A DNA stretch of 64,000 nt from positions 28,598-92,597 of the forward strand of contig CANLQO010000007.1 of NCBI GenBank assembly GCA_947493335.1, given 5' to 3'. Position numbers and translations under genes: made by a program. Under the pieces are notes generated by a model. It searched no databases and was not told where the DNA came from. It was given only the letters and a program-made list of their open reading frames with translations. The DNA is from an uncultured Paracoccaceae bacterium. Lineage in GTDB: Bacteria; Pseudomonadota; Alphaproteobacteria; Rhodobacterales; Rhodobacteraceae. Shown piece after piece: positions 1-8,080 of this stretch. Position 1 is the first letter of the stretch; each line of letters opens with the position of its first letter.

Positions 1-1430
1 TTGCTGAATCTCATGGATTGAATACTAACATTGCACTATCCGCCGCAGTCTCTGCGGGAGCAGGTGTATCCTCTGCCGTGGTCAAAGCGGGTTTGATGGC
101 AGACGGGAAGCTCGATGCTGCTTCTGCTGAACGCTTTGACAGAGCGTATGAAGATTCGAAAAATAGCGGGTTGGCACAATCGGTTTCTCAAATGATTGAA
201 TCCTCCGATCGCGCGTTCTCTGGCTCGTCCTCTGCTGAAGGGGAGAGCGGCACGAACTCCATCCGAAGCAATTTTGAGCGGGTTCAAACCGAAGCACAGC
301 GATATGCGTCGTCCTATGAGGAGGCTCAGAGCCTCGAACGGGCGAACGCCTGGCTGCAGTCAAAAGACTATAGCTACAATCAGCGCATCACCGATGCCGT
401 CATCACAGAGCTGCAACAGCAGGGTTACAACGATGAACAGATCTCAGGGTTGGTGAACCCGAAGACGACTGCCGGGATCCGGCGCCAGGAAGAGATCGTT
501 GGTGGTATTCTGCCCGGCATTATTGATGAGTTGGGTATCATGAGCGGGAACAATGCGGTTCCTCCACCTCGGTCCGGCAACAGCTACTACGGGTCTGGCA
601 ATGTCATGGCCACGTCTGTTGACCCAACAACCGCCAATCTAGAGACGCCCCGTGTTGGCCACCTTGCCGCAGCAGATGCCAACACCCAGCGGCTCGCCAA
701 TGCAAATTTTGATGGCGTTAGTGGTCGGGTCAATACCGGTCTTGATCGGCAAGGCCATGTTGAAACCCGCCTCGAAGATGGCGCCCGACAGACTGATCGT
801 ACCGTCGGTGAAGCCTTTGTTGACCGTGGCGTCGGCGTGGTGGGAATGGATCCCGTCTTCAGCGATCTGCCAGCGCCGGGGCAAGTGCCCCAATCACCGC
901 CGCCTCCCACCAGACAACCAGCACGGCCGGGGCCGGCCCCAGGGGGCTACAATACCCCAGCGATCCAGCGCGACCTTTCTCCTTACGAGAAAGATGTCAT
1001 GGTGCGTACGATCATCGGCGAAGCGGCAAATGAAGGGGTTATTGGGCAAGCGGCTGTGGCCCATACAATCCGCAACCGCGTGATGGACCAACGCTGGGGA
1101 GACGATCCAGCCGAGGTCTCGCTGCAGTTCAAACAGTTCTCAGCTTGGAACGATGGGGCAGGGGGCAACAGCCTTCCCACGAAGTACAACCCTGGCGATG
1201 CGCTCTATGATCGCGTCGCGAACATCGTTGATGATGTCTGGTCAGGAGAAACCCGCGACATGACTGGTGGGGCAACGTTCTACTACTCACCTGCAGGGAT
1301 GGACGCATTGGTCAACGAAGGCTCCCAAGGCAACCGCCTGCCGAACTGGCTCAACGAGCAGAACGCAGATCGCGGTGTGGCCCCCGCTGTGATCGGAGGC
1401 CACGTGTTTACAGGTCGGGTGAGGAACTAA
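1..1430 (+). CDS. traG: TraG-like conjugation protein, C-terminal part, with cell-wall hydrolase domain (5' truncated by window)
   Basis: The reading frame is open through the left edge, so only the last ~475 residues are seen. The first 280 residues are Ala/Ser/Gln-rich and helical, like the C-terminal half of F-type TraG (mating-pair stabilisation and entry exclusion, inner membrane/periplasm). A Pro-rich linker (about residues 285-312) leads to a globular domain (about 320-465) with the pattern of SleB/Hydrolase_2 enzymes: a GEA motif containing a likely catalytic Glu, a VAHTIRNRV helix and a QFSAWND motif. Such domains cut peptidoglycan, so the protein could open the wall locally for the transfer channel. 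The fusion of TraG tail and hydrolase is inferred from one uninterrupted frame. Codon use and GC match the transfer genes downstream. Confidence 0.7.
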   Translation, partial: AESHGLNTNIALSAAVSAGAGVSSAVVKAGLMADGKLDAASAERFDRAYEDSKNSGLAQSVSQMIESSDRAFSGSSSAEGESGTNSIRSNFERVQTEAQRYASSYEEAQSLERANAWLQSKDYSYNQRITDAVITELQQQGYNDEQISGLVNPKTTAGIRRQEEIVGGILPGIIDELGIMSGNNAVPPPRSGNSYYGSGNVMATSVDPTTANLETPRVGHLAAADANTQRLANANFDGVSGRVNTGLDRQGHVETRLEDGARQTDRTVGEAFVDRGVGVVGMDPVFSDLPAPGQVPQSPPPPTRQPARPGPAPGGYNTPAIQRDLSPYEKDVMVRTIIGEAANEGVIGQAAVAHTIRNRVMDQRWGDDPAEVSLQFKQFSAWNDGAGGNSLPTKYNPGDALYDRVANIVDDVWSGETRDMTGGATFYYSPAGMDALVNEGSQGNRLPNWLNEQNADRGVAPAVIGGHVFTGRVRN

Positions 1431-1697
1431 TTAGGTCCAATCCCGGTGGACGTTGTCAGGATGGACGTCCTTGTACGATGGATTGATGACCCGGTCCGGC
1501 TCCCAATCAACGTCTGACCCAGTGCTCGGAGTTATTGGACCCTTATCAGGTTCGCCCCCAGCAAACATAACGAACCCCCACCATGCGCTGAAAGCTGCAA
1601 AAGCGTACCACCCTGGCGCCATGATGACGCCCAGCACAGCGCAGCCCGCCGCCAGAGCAAACGCCAATCCAACACCTTTGGTCATGCGCAGTTGCAT
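1431..1697 (-). CDS. small membrane protein, unknown
   Basis: An 88-residue protein with two closely spaced hydrophobic segments (about residues 8-24 and 28-44: AFALAAGCAVLGVIM, then a Trp/Phe-rich stretch) and a hydrophilic acidic C-terminus. The ATG at 1697 was chosen because AAAGG lies about 10 bases upstream; an upstream start would add 26 residues with no signal character. It ends tail-to-tail against the TraG-like gene, so it is transcribed separately. It could be an entry-exclusion or mating-pair accessory protein by position only; no family is recognised. Confidence 0.55.
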   Translation of the reverse strand: MQLRMTKGVGLAFALAAGCAVLGVIMAPGWYAFAAFSAWWGFVMFAGGEPDKGPITPSTGSDVDWEPDRVINPSYKDVHPDNVHRDWT

Positions 1698-1739
1698 GGT
1701 TACGATGCCTTTCAAACTTGGGATCCAATTATAGCAGGA

Positions 1740-2058
1740 ACAAAGCGTGAAAACCACCCAGGGTAGATTCGACACGCAACAACTGTGTCAACGGTGCATG
1801 GCCTACCGGTTCGTCTCCGATATCGACGCTCGCCGGATTCACCGGGTTGAACCCTGCTTTTCGGAGCCACCTTCGCCTGAACCGAAAGGAGCCATCAGGG
1901 GTTCTGTGCCAAGGGGGGTGGTGCGGCCCCCGGCGCGGCAGCGCGAGGACACGGCCCTCTTGGCGCAGGTTCTGGGATGGATCAGGTTCATAGGGGAAGG
2001 GGCCGAACAAGCGGGAAAATAACCCGCTGCTTTTTGGTGAACCAGAGCAAGAAAGCTG
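1740..2058. other. intergenic, no supported gene
   Basis: Open frames exist on both strands (for example 1747-2022 plus and 1729-2010 minus), but both are Pro/Arg-rich, overlap each other and lack a Shine-Dalgarno sequence. Nothing recognisable was found; it may hold the promoter for the downstream nuclease gene. Confidence 0.4.
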
Positions 2059-2094
2059 TTGATGATCCTGCTCGGAACATGTCTGATTTGCAGC

Positions 2095-2499
2095 ATGATT
2101 TACCGTCGGTTTTTGATCGCTTTTTGCATTGTTCTACTCAGCCCGGCTTTGGCCTCTGCTCAGAGTCTTCAGGTGCGAGACGCAGACACGATCGTTGTGA
2201 ATGGAACACCCATCCGTTTGAACGGTGTCGATGCGCCAGAACTAGGTACGAGAGCGGGTCAGAACGCCCGAAGATGGATGGTGAACTATCTCAGAGGCAG
2301 GGCCATCGAGTGCCAGCTCAACGGCGACCGAACCCATGATCGCTATGTCGGTGTTTGCTATGCCGATGGGCAGGACATTGGCGCGGCCGTGATTGCGGCG
2401 GGTCATGCTCTGGATTGCGCGAGGTATTCCGGAGGGCGGTATCGAGGACTGGAGACGCCGGCAGCTCAGTCGGGTATCCGGCGATCAACGTACTGCTGA
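2095..2499 (+). CDS. secreted thermonuclease-like (SNase domain) protein
   Basis: A 134-residue protein starting with a clear signal peptide (RRFLIAFCIVLLSPALASA then QSL). The mature part has the staphylococcal nuclease OB-fold signature: a strand-rich DADTIVVNGTPIRLNG, then VDAPELGTRAGQNAR holding the Asp/Glu/Arg active-site group, and a later HDRYVGVCYADG. SNase enzymes hydrolyse DNA and RNA at a Ca-dependent site. Small exported SNase proteins are common on Rhodobacteraceae and rhizobial plasmids beside conjugation genes. Alternative starts at 2059 (TTG) or 2062 (ATG) would put about a dozen hydrophobic residues before the signal peptide; 2095 gives the conventional n-region. Confidence 0.8.
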   Translation: MIYRRFLIAFCIVLLSPALASAQSLQVRDADTIVVNGTPIRLNGVDAPELGTRAGQNARRWMVNYLRGRAIECQLNGDRTHDRYVGVCYADGQDIGAAVIAAGHALDCARYSGGRYRGLETPAAQSGIRRSTYC

Positions 2500-2655
2500 T
2501 GTGAGAAATGCGCGCCCCAACTGATCGAAGATCCCCGCCTTTGTTTCAGATCGGAGTCACACAACCCAAAGTACAACAAAAGCGCTATTGTGCTTAGAAT
2601 GACTAAGCTGCCATGTTGTTCAGAAGATTTTATGTGTCTGGTACGAAATTGAAAG

Positions 2656-3507
2656 ATGAACCAAAACCAAGATAATACGCATCGATCACTCAAGAGTCTT
2701 GTCAGTGTGAACGCTTGGTTTGCCCAGGATTCTAATGATCAACGCCGATTTACACTTCATGCTGACGTCTCATTCGGTGAAGAGCGGCTGGGTGGTGATG
2801 CCGCAACAAATATTGTCTTTAAGGTTTCCGTTAAGCGTTGTGACATCATATTCGTTCCGCCCAATGGAGCGCCCTTTCGTGTCGATCCTGCATCAGTACG
2901 CTCACCTCGTCCATTGGATCCAAAGCGTGTCGTAATGACTGAGACGACGACTGCCAAAATTGGTGGGAGAGCACAGTTAAGAGCGACGCCCAATTCCTTG
3001 GGTGCCTCTGCCGAGGCCGAAGCTGCGATTGACCGGTCACGCACAACAGAAACGAGCCAAGAGACAGATTTCGATGTTTATCACGAGATCTGGAAGAGGA
3101 TTAAAGGTAACCATGCGTGGACGGTCGATGGTCGAGAATTGAGCAGCAGCCGTTTGGCAGGACCAGTTTTTGATGCTAAGGAGCACCCCCGTTTGACGAT
3201 CATTGATCGTCGGCCAGACGAGGCCATCGAACGCGATAAGAAACAAAACTTGGAACCCGTCGCGACGATCAAGGTCTCTTGCCTAAGAGAGGATATCGAT
3301 ATTTACGATATTCAGCTGAAGGACCCAGAAGCTCAGTCTTTGTTCAAACGCAAGCCCAACAAAGAAATTCAACTGATGGCAGCCCGAGAGATTTTGAAGA
3401 CTGCTTTGATAACTGAGGGCCTTCATGCGGGTGATTTGCCCAGTGACCCATTCGCAGAAATGGAGTTATGCGATGTCTCCGTCACAATCGTTGACTACAG
3501 CACTTGA
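2656..3507 (+). CDS. hypothetical protein, first gene of a two-gene low-GC insert
   Basis: A 283-residue soluble protein without signal peptide or membrane segment. It looks beta-rich, with alternating hydrophobic strands around residues 20-62 (LVSVNAWF, FTLHADVSF, IVFKVSVKRCDIIFVPP), and it contains a Thr/Ala-rich loop (residues 93-130) and a second strand-rich part. No family was recognised. It overlaps the next gene by about 35 bases in another frame, so the two are almost certainly co-translated. GC content is visibly lower than in the flanking transfer genes, which suggests separate acquisition. Position inside the transfer region suggests a cargo module, possibly defence or entry exclusion; this is inference only. 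Confidence 0.6.
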   Translation: MNQNQDNTHRSLKSLVSVNAWFAQDSNDQRRFTLHADVSFGEERLGGDAATNIVFKVSVKRCDIIFVPPNGAPFRVDPASVRSPRPLDPKRVVMTETTTAKIGGRAQLRATPNSLGASAEAEAAIDRSRTTETSQETDFDVYHEIWKRIKGNHAWTVDGRELSSSRLAGPVFDAKEHPRLTIIDRRPDEAIERDKKQNLEPVATIKVSCLREDIDIYDIQLKDPEAQSLFKRKPNKEIQLMAAREILKTALITEGLHAGDLPSDPFAEMELCDVSVTIVDYST

Positions 3508-4699
3508 GGCGGTAGAGCGGGTGCTTGCAGCCGATACAAGTGACTTTAATGAACTGGCGGCGATAGCGGGTGCACCAGTTGAAGAAGTATTTTTTGGCGC
3601 TGATCTAACCGGTGTTGATCTTCGAGAATCTGAGATCGATTCGTTGCTCCCCCTTCTTACCAAGTTCGAGGGTGCAGTGCTGACGGAGACACAACGAACC
3701 AAATTCAGAAAGGCTGCGCGGCAAACAAAAGGTGTCGTGGTCCGTCGTAAAATCTCTGATCTTCGGATCGATTTAGTCGTCCGGTTCCTTGACTGGTTTG
3801 AGCAGTCAGGTTTCGAGGAGGGTGGCAAACATGGGTTGTTCCATAGGCATGATCGCTATCAATTGAAAACATCCAAGCTTCAAGAACTCTTGTTGGTGCC
3901 TGTGGATAGATTGTCACGACAGCCAACCGGCCTTACGTCAGAGTTCGTAAATGTGGCTCTGCGCCAACTCTCGGGGTTCTCCCACACTGAGAACCATCCT
4001 TTCCTGGTTCGGCTCTTTAAACTACTCGGTGACCTAGTAGTTCCTTTTGACGAATACTCCCGCGCAATATTTGATGAGCATTATTCGTTCGTTCCTAGCT
4101 TCACAACAGGTGAATTGATTGCTCAACTTCGCCCTACATACATCATGGACCGGCATTGGCTCAGCCTCTGGGATGAAAAGGATTTCGTTCGTGCCGCTTC
4201 TGTATTGGGTGAGCAACGACCGATACACACCAACGCTCTTGAAGATAGTCTTGATGACTTTGATTGGAGCACTCTACTTGAAGTCTTTTCGAGGCTTCCT
4301 TTTGATTGCGATGTGGATGTAGCGGAACGCATGGCCGCAAGATTGACGCGTCAGTCTTGGCCTGCCAGCCAGACTCAGTTGGTGTTGAGATTGAAGACAC
4401 ATCCTAAGTTACAGCAAGCTATTTTCAGACAATTGTTGGCTCAAGGCAATGGGACACGAGTCGTGGAAGTGATCAGATGGCTCGATGACAACAAAGGGGC
4501 AGCCGGAGCACTTTCGCTTGAAAACGCCCTGTCTATTATCAAAGATTTCGATCTTGCGCTGAGGCTCGCCAAAGAGCTCGCACCGAGACTTGCCCAGAAC
4601 CAACTCAGCGCAGTGGCAGATGCGCTTGATGTCAAAGCCGTAACGAGAGAACAGGTGGAAACGCTAAAGTCGATGCGCACAAAATTCGGATTGCGCTGA
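3473..4699 (+). CDS. hypothetical protein with short pentapeptide-like motif, second gene of the insert
   Basis: A 408-residue soluble protein. The ATG at 3473 follows a GGAG 9 bases upstream and lies inside the end of the previous gene. Residues 16-42 read LAAIAGAPVEEVFFGADLTG then VDLRESEID, resembling the start of some pentapeptide-repeat proteins (ADLxxVDLxxxxID) but with only about two turns. The rest is helical with Leu/Glu-rich segments and reads like a TPR/HEAT-style alpha solenoid (for example residues 310-400). No catalytic motif is visible. Both genes share low GC and a tight overlap, so they form one functional unit whose role is unknown. Confidence 0.6.
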   Translation: MSPSQSLTTALEAVERVLAADTSDFNELAAIAGAPVEEVFFGADLTGVDLRESEIDSLLPLLTKFEGAVLTETQRTKFRKAARQTKGVVVRRKISDLRIDLVVRFLDWFEQSGFEEGGKHGLFHRHDRYQLKTSKLQELLLVPVDRLSRQPTGLTSEFVNVALRQLSGFSHTENHPFLVRLFKLLGDLVVPFDEYSRAIFDEHYSFVPSFTTGELIAQLRPTYIMDRHWLSLWDEKDFVRAASVLGEQRPIHTNALEDSLDDFDWSTLLEVFSRLPFDCDVDVAERMAARLTRQSWPASQTQLVLRLKTHPKLQQAIFRQLLAQGNGTRVVEVIRWLDDNKGAAGALSLENALSIIKDFDLALRLAKELAPRLAQNQLSAVADALDVKAVTREQVETLKSMRTKFGLR

Positions 4700-4812
4700 C
4701 TTAGTTGTGTTCATCTTCTCGGTCTTCTTGCTCTGAAAGGTGCCGCAACACGTAGAGAGTGACACATCAAAAGCCAGATATGCGCAAGTCTTTGGGACTT
4801 GGCGTTTTCATT

Positions 4813-5346
4813 TCACCCGCCGTGTCGATGGCAGTATTCATTCCGATGTATGCGCTTCCAGTCAGTCAGCGAACATTGTGAAGCGACTTGATTTCCACAT
4901 AGTGATCCATTTCGTAAGGTTTGCGCACAGAGCGCCAGACCATCCGTTTGCTGCCACTGCTCGAACTCGTCAGGCTCGATCCCTTGCAGTCGAAGGACAT
5001 AGTCCAAGCCCTGAGAAAGATAGCCGATCACTTGATCCGGGCTGAGGCTTACAACTGTCTCTGTACAGAAACCACCTCCAAACCTTACCTCGGCGGCAAG
5101 GCCCGCATCTGCCATAGCCCTTACTGTTTGAAGATCGTAGTCAGACCTCCTAGAAGGCGGATTTGCGGGTCTCTCGATCATGGATAGGATCGCAGCTCCG
5201 TCTTTTGGCGAAAGCGGAGCAAACATTTCTGGATCATGGCACCAAAGTCTCAATCGATCCAAAGGGCCAAATATTCTTGTTCTTGATTCAGAATGAGCAA
5301 TTCTGCTCATTTCGTCGAGCAGCGTTTGAATTTTGTCATCAGACAT
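4813..5346 (-). CDS. hypothetical protein with C-terminal Cys/His cluster
   Basis: A 177-residue protein. Its ATG overlaps the stop of the upstream XRE gene (TAATG, one base shared), so it is translationally coupled to that regulator. The last 38 residues contain CAQTLRNGSLCGNQ, then a Cys, then NEYCHRH, a spacing that fits a small zinc-binding module (C-x6-C-x8-C, then C-x-x-H at the end), as seen at the ends of several phage and plasmid proteins. The N-terminal 135 residues are mostly helical with no known motif. It could be the effector or partner of the regulator encoded just before it; this is inferred only from coupling. Confidence 0.6.
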   Translation of the reverse strand: MSDDKIQTLLDEMSRIAHSESRTRIFGPLDRLRLWCHDPEMFAPLSPKDGAAILSMIERPANPPSRRSDYDLQTVRAMADAGLAAEVRFGGGFCTETVVSLSPDQVIGYLSQGLDYVLRLQGIEPDEFEQWQQTDGLALCAQTLRNGSLCGNQVASQCSLTDWKRIHRNEYCHRHGG

Positions 5347-5846
5347 TATCGATCACTTGTTTTCATCTTAGCTTTGCTCTTTGAGAGCTCTTTTGTTGAC
5401 GTCTCGCCGCATAGTAACCAGTCCGCAGTCATGTCCAAGGCGTTGAGGATGAGGCAAATTGTTTCGAGCGGAGGGCCTTTGCCCTCATGTTTGGGGTCTT
5501 CGAAGCGTCGAATTGTCAATTCCTTCACGTTCACCAGATCAGCAAGTTGCTTTCGCGACAATCCGGCATTCTTTCGACCCTCAATCAATCTTTTCTTCCA
5601 ACCATCCTCCATTGATAACTCGTCAAGCAAACCGACTTCTACTAGTAGGTCTTTCAGTTCATCAACAGTCCTGTGTCCTACATTTGGGAAGCGAAACCAG
5701 GCCTCTTCGCCCATCTCGGCCAATTGGCGTAGCGTGAGTTTTTCGCCATGAATCAGATTATACAATTTGGTGCTCAGAAATGGGTATTCCGCCTGCCGTC
5801 GTTCCCACTGAATTGGCGTCTCTACATCCATGTCTTTCGGCTTCAT
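5346..5846 (-). CDS. XRE-type regulator with N-terminal RNA-polymerase alpha-CTD-like helix-hairpin-helix
   Basis: 166 residues. The C-terminal half (about 85-150) is an XRE helix-turn-helix: KNAGLSRKQLADLVNV followed by ELTIRRFEDPK and a C-terminal helix ending TADWLLCG. The N-terminal part (about 38-72: LRQLAEMGEEAWFRFPNVGH then RTVDELKDLL) matches the helix-hairpin-helix of the RNA polymerase alpha C-terminal domain (a FxxxPNVGxxTxDELK pattern). The combination suggests a DNA binder with two contacts. A strong AGGAGAAA site precedes the ATG. The downstream gene starts on its stop codon. Confidence 0.75.
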   Translation of the reverse strand: MKPKDMDVETPIQWERRQAEYPFLSTKLYNLIHGEKLTLRQLAEMGEEAWFRFPNVGHRTVDELKDLLVEVGLLDELSMEDGWKKRLIEGRKNAGLSRKQLADLVNVKELTIRRFEDPKHEGKGPPLETICLILNALDMTADWLLCGETSTKELSKSKAKMKTSDR

Positions 5847-5848
5847 GG

Positions 5849-5950
5849 CTAAGTTTCTCCTAACAGGCGATGAGTTTTGTATGCTTCCTCATTCATGATT
5901 TCTTCAGTGGTCATCCCAATGAAGCTTGAATGGGCTATAGACCCTTTCAT
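5849..5950 (-). CDS. 33-residue ORF resembling the tail of the upstream TSCPD protein
   Basis: The ATG overlaps the TGA of the preceding XRE gene (ATGA). It encodes 33 residues beginning KGSIAHSSFIGMTTEEIMNE, which resembles the C-terminal GSMAYASVIGLIAEEIM of the TSCPD protein at 6416-6751. It ends three bases before the next gene's ATG, and its 3' end supplies that gene's ribosome binding site. It may be a remnant of a duplicated TSCPD gene now acting as a leader cistron, or a real micro-protein. Too short to separate these. Confidence 0.4.
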   Translation of the reverse strand: MKGSIAHSSFIGMTTEEIMNEEAYKTHRLLGET

Positions 5951-6396
5951 CTGCTGAGCTCCAACAAATCGATCCAAATGTGGACAGTTTCGTTCGAGAC
6001 GGTGCGTCCGGTTCTTGTCTCCGTGGTCCAGCGGGAGACGATGGCAGCGATCCCTTCGGGATGGATGTTTTGCTTTTCGATCCTAAGGTAGTTCAATAAG
6101 TCCACCACAAATTTGCCGACCTTCTCCTCGCAGCCCTCCAAGTCGGAGATCTCTAGCCCCCTCAAGAACCAGTTCAAGTCGATGGAAAACGCATCAGAAA
6201 TCTCGATCAGCATATCTGCTGGCAGGGGTCGTTTTCCACTTTCGAAATCCTGATACATGCGGGTAGAGACGCCAAGCTTCTTGGCAAAAACCTCTTGAAT
6301 CATTCTGTGCCCGCCGCGAACGATCACAAGTCGCGCCGCTAAGGACTTACGGCGATCTAGGTTGGTCTCGATCAGTTTTTCGATTTCATGCCTCAT
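5947..6396 (-). CDS. XRE-family transcriptional regulator
   Basis: 149 residues. An XRE helix-turn-helix occupies about residues 18-75: RLVIVRGGHRMIQEVFAKKL, then GVSTRMYQDFESGKRPLPAD, then a hydrophobic helix and IDLNWFLRG. The remainder forms a helical dimerisation-like tail. It lies between the TSCPD gene and a second XRE gene in one minus-strand run with short or overlapping junctions, so it probably controls this operon. Targets are unknown. Confidence 0.75.
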   Translation of the reverse strand: MRHEIEKLIETNLDRRKSLAARLVIVRGGHRMIQEVFAKKLGVSTRMYQDFESGKRPLPADMLIEISDAFSIDLNWFLRGLEISDLEGCEEKVGKFVVDLLNYLRIEKQNIHPEGIAAIVSRWTTETRTGRTVSNETVHIWIDLLELSR

Positions 6397-6415
6397 GGTT
6401 TGTTTTCCCTCGGTC

Positions 6416-6751
6416 CTACATGATTTCTTCCGCGATCAACCCGATCACGCTTGCATAGGCCATTGACCCATCCGGCTGCTCTTCTCTCGCCAATGACTTC
6501 GCGATCTCTTCTGGCCGATGCCCATGCTGCAGAAGAAGCGAAATCAGCACACAGGCGTCCTGAATCTGGAACTCCAAAGCCGAGCCGGATTTGAATCCTG
6601 CGGAGTAGAACACCTCGCGCGGGCGGTCTTGCTCCTTTGGGTCATATCCAACGGTCAGATGGATCGTGTGTCCGTCGCGGGTTTCGATGCGGCGGGTTTC
6701 GTTGAGGCGTCGCTTTGGCAGATTGTGCCTTGGATCAGGGGTGTCTTTCAT
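6416..6751 (-). CDS. TSCPD domain protein
   Basis: 111 residues. The core (about 20-108) has the TSCPD pattern: RDGHTIHLTVGYD, PREVFYSAGFKSGSALEFQI, then a helix LISLLLQHGHRPEEIAKSL and a closing strand. TSCPD domains occur at the C-terminus of adenosylcobalamin-dependent ribonucleotide reductases and as short stand-alone proteins on phages and plasmids of alphaproteobacteria, where their biochemical role is not settled. The ATG at 6751 was preferred to one 57 bases upstream because the extra residues are basic and unlike the family. Confidence 0.75.
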   Translation of the reverse strand: MKDTPDPRHNLPKRRLNETRRIETRDGHTIHLTVGYDPKEQDRPREVFYSAGFKSGSALEFQIQDACVLISLLLQHGHRPEEIAKSLAREEQPDGSMAYASVIGLIAEEIM

Positions 6752-6804
6752 GTCGTTTTTGTCCGGTCCTGTTCGGTGTTTTCGGCTTGGTAGAAACAAT
6801 GATC

Positions 6805-6966
6805 TCAATGACCATTGCCTGGGCCTATGTCGTCATCAGGCGGAAGGCGCCCTAGATCCTGGGCGAGCTTCACACAGGCTTCGATTTCTTCAGCTGCAAT
6901 GACAAATGGGCCGAACTGCCCGTCTTCGAATGCCAGCCATGCGTCATTCTTGGGGTCCTCGGTCAT
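6805..6966 (-). CDS. 53-residue hypothetical protein
   Basis: A small acidic protein beginning MTEDPKNDAWLAFEDGQFGP. Its ATG overlaps the stop of the upstream gene (ATGA at 6963-6966), which strongly supports translation by coupling. It has one amphipathic helix (about 24-40) and an Asp/Pro-rich end. No family is recognised; proteins of this size and opening (a DxAWLAFEDG motif) recur next to TSCPD genes by my recollection, but I cannot verify it. Confidence 0.55.
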   Translation of the reverse strand: MTEDPKNDAWLAFEDGQFGPFVIAAEEIEACVKLAQDLGRLPPDDDIGPGNGH

Positions 6967-7865
6967 AGGCACTCCTTTGCGATCTCTTGCGCCAGTGCGA
7001 GCAGTGGCTCATTGCGTTTGGCGCGGTCGGCTGGCGTGTTCATCAGTGCTTCGAACCGATCTGGTTGGAAGGTGATGGTGAAGCGGTGCAGGGTAGGGGC
7101 CTTGTCGGGATCATTGGTGTCCGTGAAGTCCTGGACGCGGACCTGCAGGGTCTCACTGAGATCGCCATCCTCATCGATCTCCGAGCGGTGATGTAGCGTC
7201 TGCATCATGATGCAGTACCACCCGCTGCCCTTGATGAGGTTGCCCCAATTGTCGATCTCAGCTTGCGGCACGTTCTCTCGGATAGCCGCGGCCAGGTCCT
7301 CGTTTTGCCCGACGCGCTGTCTGAAGAGGTTCTCGGACTTTGCAAAATATCCAATCATCCAGGGCAGGTTCCGCAGATGCGCGCCTTGATAGAGAAAGCC
7401 TTTTGACTTGAACCAGCTTTCCAGCATCCGCCCGGCCAGCGCGTCGGAGATACGGAACCCGTAGTCATCCCGCAGGATCAGCACGATCCGGTCGAACTCC
7501 GCGATCGCGGTGTCGATCAGCGTGTTCCCCATTGCGTCATAGGTGCGCCGGCTGTCCTTGGCATGGCGTATGCGCGATTGCTTGTAGGGACAGAACTGCA
7601 TCGACTGGGCATCAAAGGCAAAGCCGTCGATGGGCTTGCCGACATGACTGCCGTGCGGGCGAGGGGAGGTCTCAGTACGCCGATAGAGGCCCTTCAGTTG
7701 AATCGGGTTGTCACAATAGGGACAAACGGCAAAGTGCCGATCATCGTCGCGGTGTGAGCCGGATTGGAACCATGGCGCGCGACGGCCGAGATGTTCTTCG
7801 ACACTCTCAATCGTCACCGGATAGATCCTCTGGCTCTTCGGAGCCGTTTTGAAGTAGACAACCAT
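6963..7865 (-). CDS. conserved hypothetical plasmid protein with one zinc-ribbon-like CPYC
   Basis: 300 residues. ATG at 7865 has AAGG upstream; the longer frame would extend 30 residues into the previous gene with shadow-like sequence. Near residue 48 a CPYCDNPIQLKG knuckle and further on FCPYKQSR give a possible zinc site. The middle is aromatic and charged (FDRIVLILRDDYGFRISDAL). No enzyme motif is visible. It belongs to the minus-strand operon that starts at the lipoprotein gene (10025). Confidence 0.6.
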   Translation of the reverse strand: MVVYFKTAPKSQRIYPVTIESVEEHLGRRAPWFQSGSHRDDDRHFAVCPYCDNPIQLKGLYRRTETSPRPHGSHVGKPIDGFAFDAQSMQFCPYKQSRIRHAKDSRRTYDAMGNTLIDTAIAEFDRIVLILRDDYGFRISDALAGRMLESWFKSKGFLYQGAHLRNLPWMIGYFAKSENLFRQRVGQNEDLAAAIRENVPQAEIDNWGNLIKGSGWYCIMMQTLHHRSEIDEDGDLSETLQVRVQDFTDTNDPDKAPTLHRFTITFQPDRFEALMNTPADRAKRNEPLLALAQEIAKECL

Positions 7866-8073
7866 CGCCTTGATCCGTGCGGGCCCACCAATGGGCTGAG
7901 CGAAGCTTAGCAATGCCGATGGTTTCTGCGAAGCGCTGAGCGCGCAGAATGTCATCGAGGGTCAGATGAACCCGTTCGCCAGATGGCAATCCAAAAGCGA
8001 AGGACAAGACGCCTCCGGGGCAATCATGCGCTTCGATCAACCGTGCGACGGGTGGTGTTGGGGCTGCCGGCAT
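7807..8073 (-). CDS. hypothetical protein
   Basis: 88 residues starting seven bases after the upstream stop codon. It contains a short beta-like GGVLSFAFGLPSGERVHLTL, a helix LDDILRAQRFAETIG and an acidic tail. Its 3' end overlaps the next gene by 59 bases in another frame, typical for this tightly packed operon. No family recognised. Confidence 0.5.
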   Translation of the reverse strand: MPAAPTPPVARLIEAHDCPGGVLSFAFGLPSGERVHLTLDDILRAQRFAETIGIAKLRSAHWWARTDQGDGCLLQNGSEEPEDLSGDD

Positions 8074-8080
8074 TGTCTCT

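Noticed and set aside
1729..2022. Overlapping Pro/Arg-rich frames on both strands
   Set aside because: No ribosome site, no family pattern, mutually exclusive.
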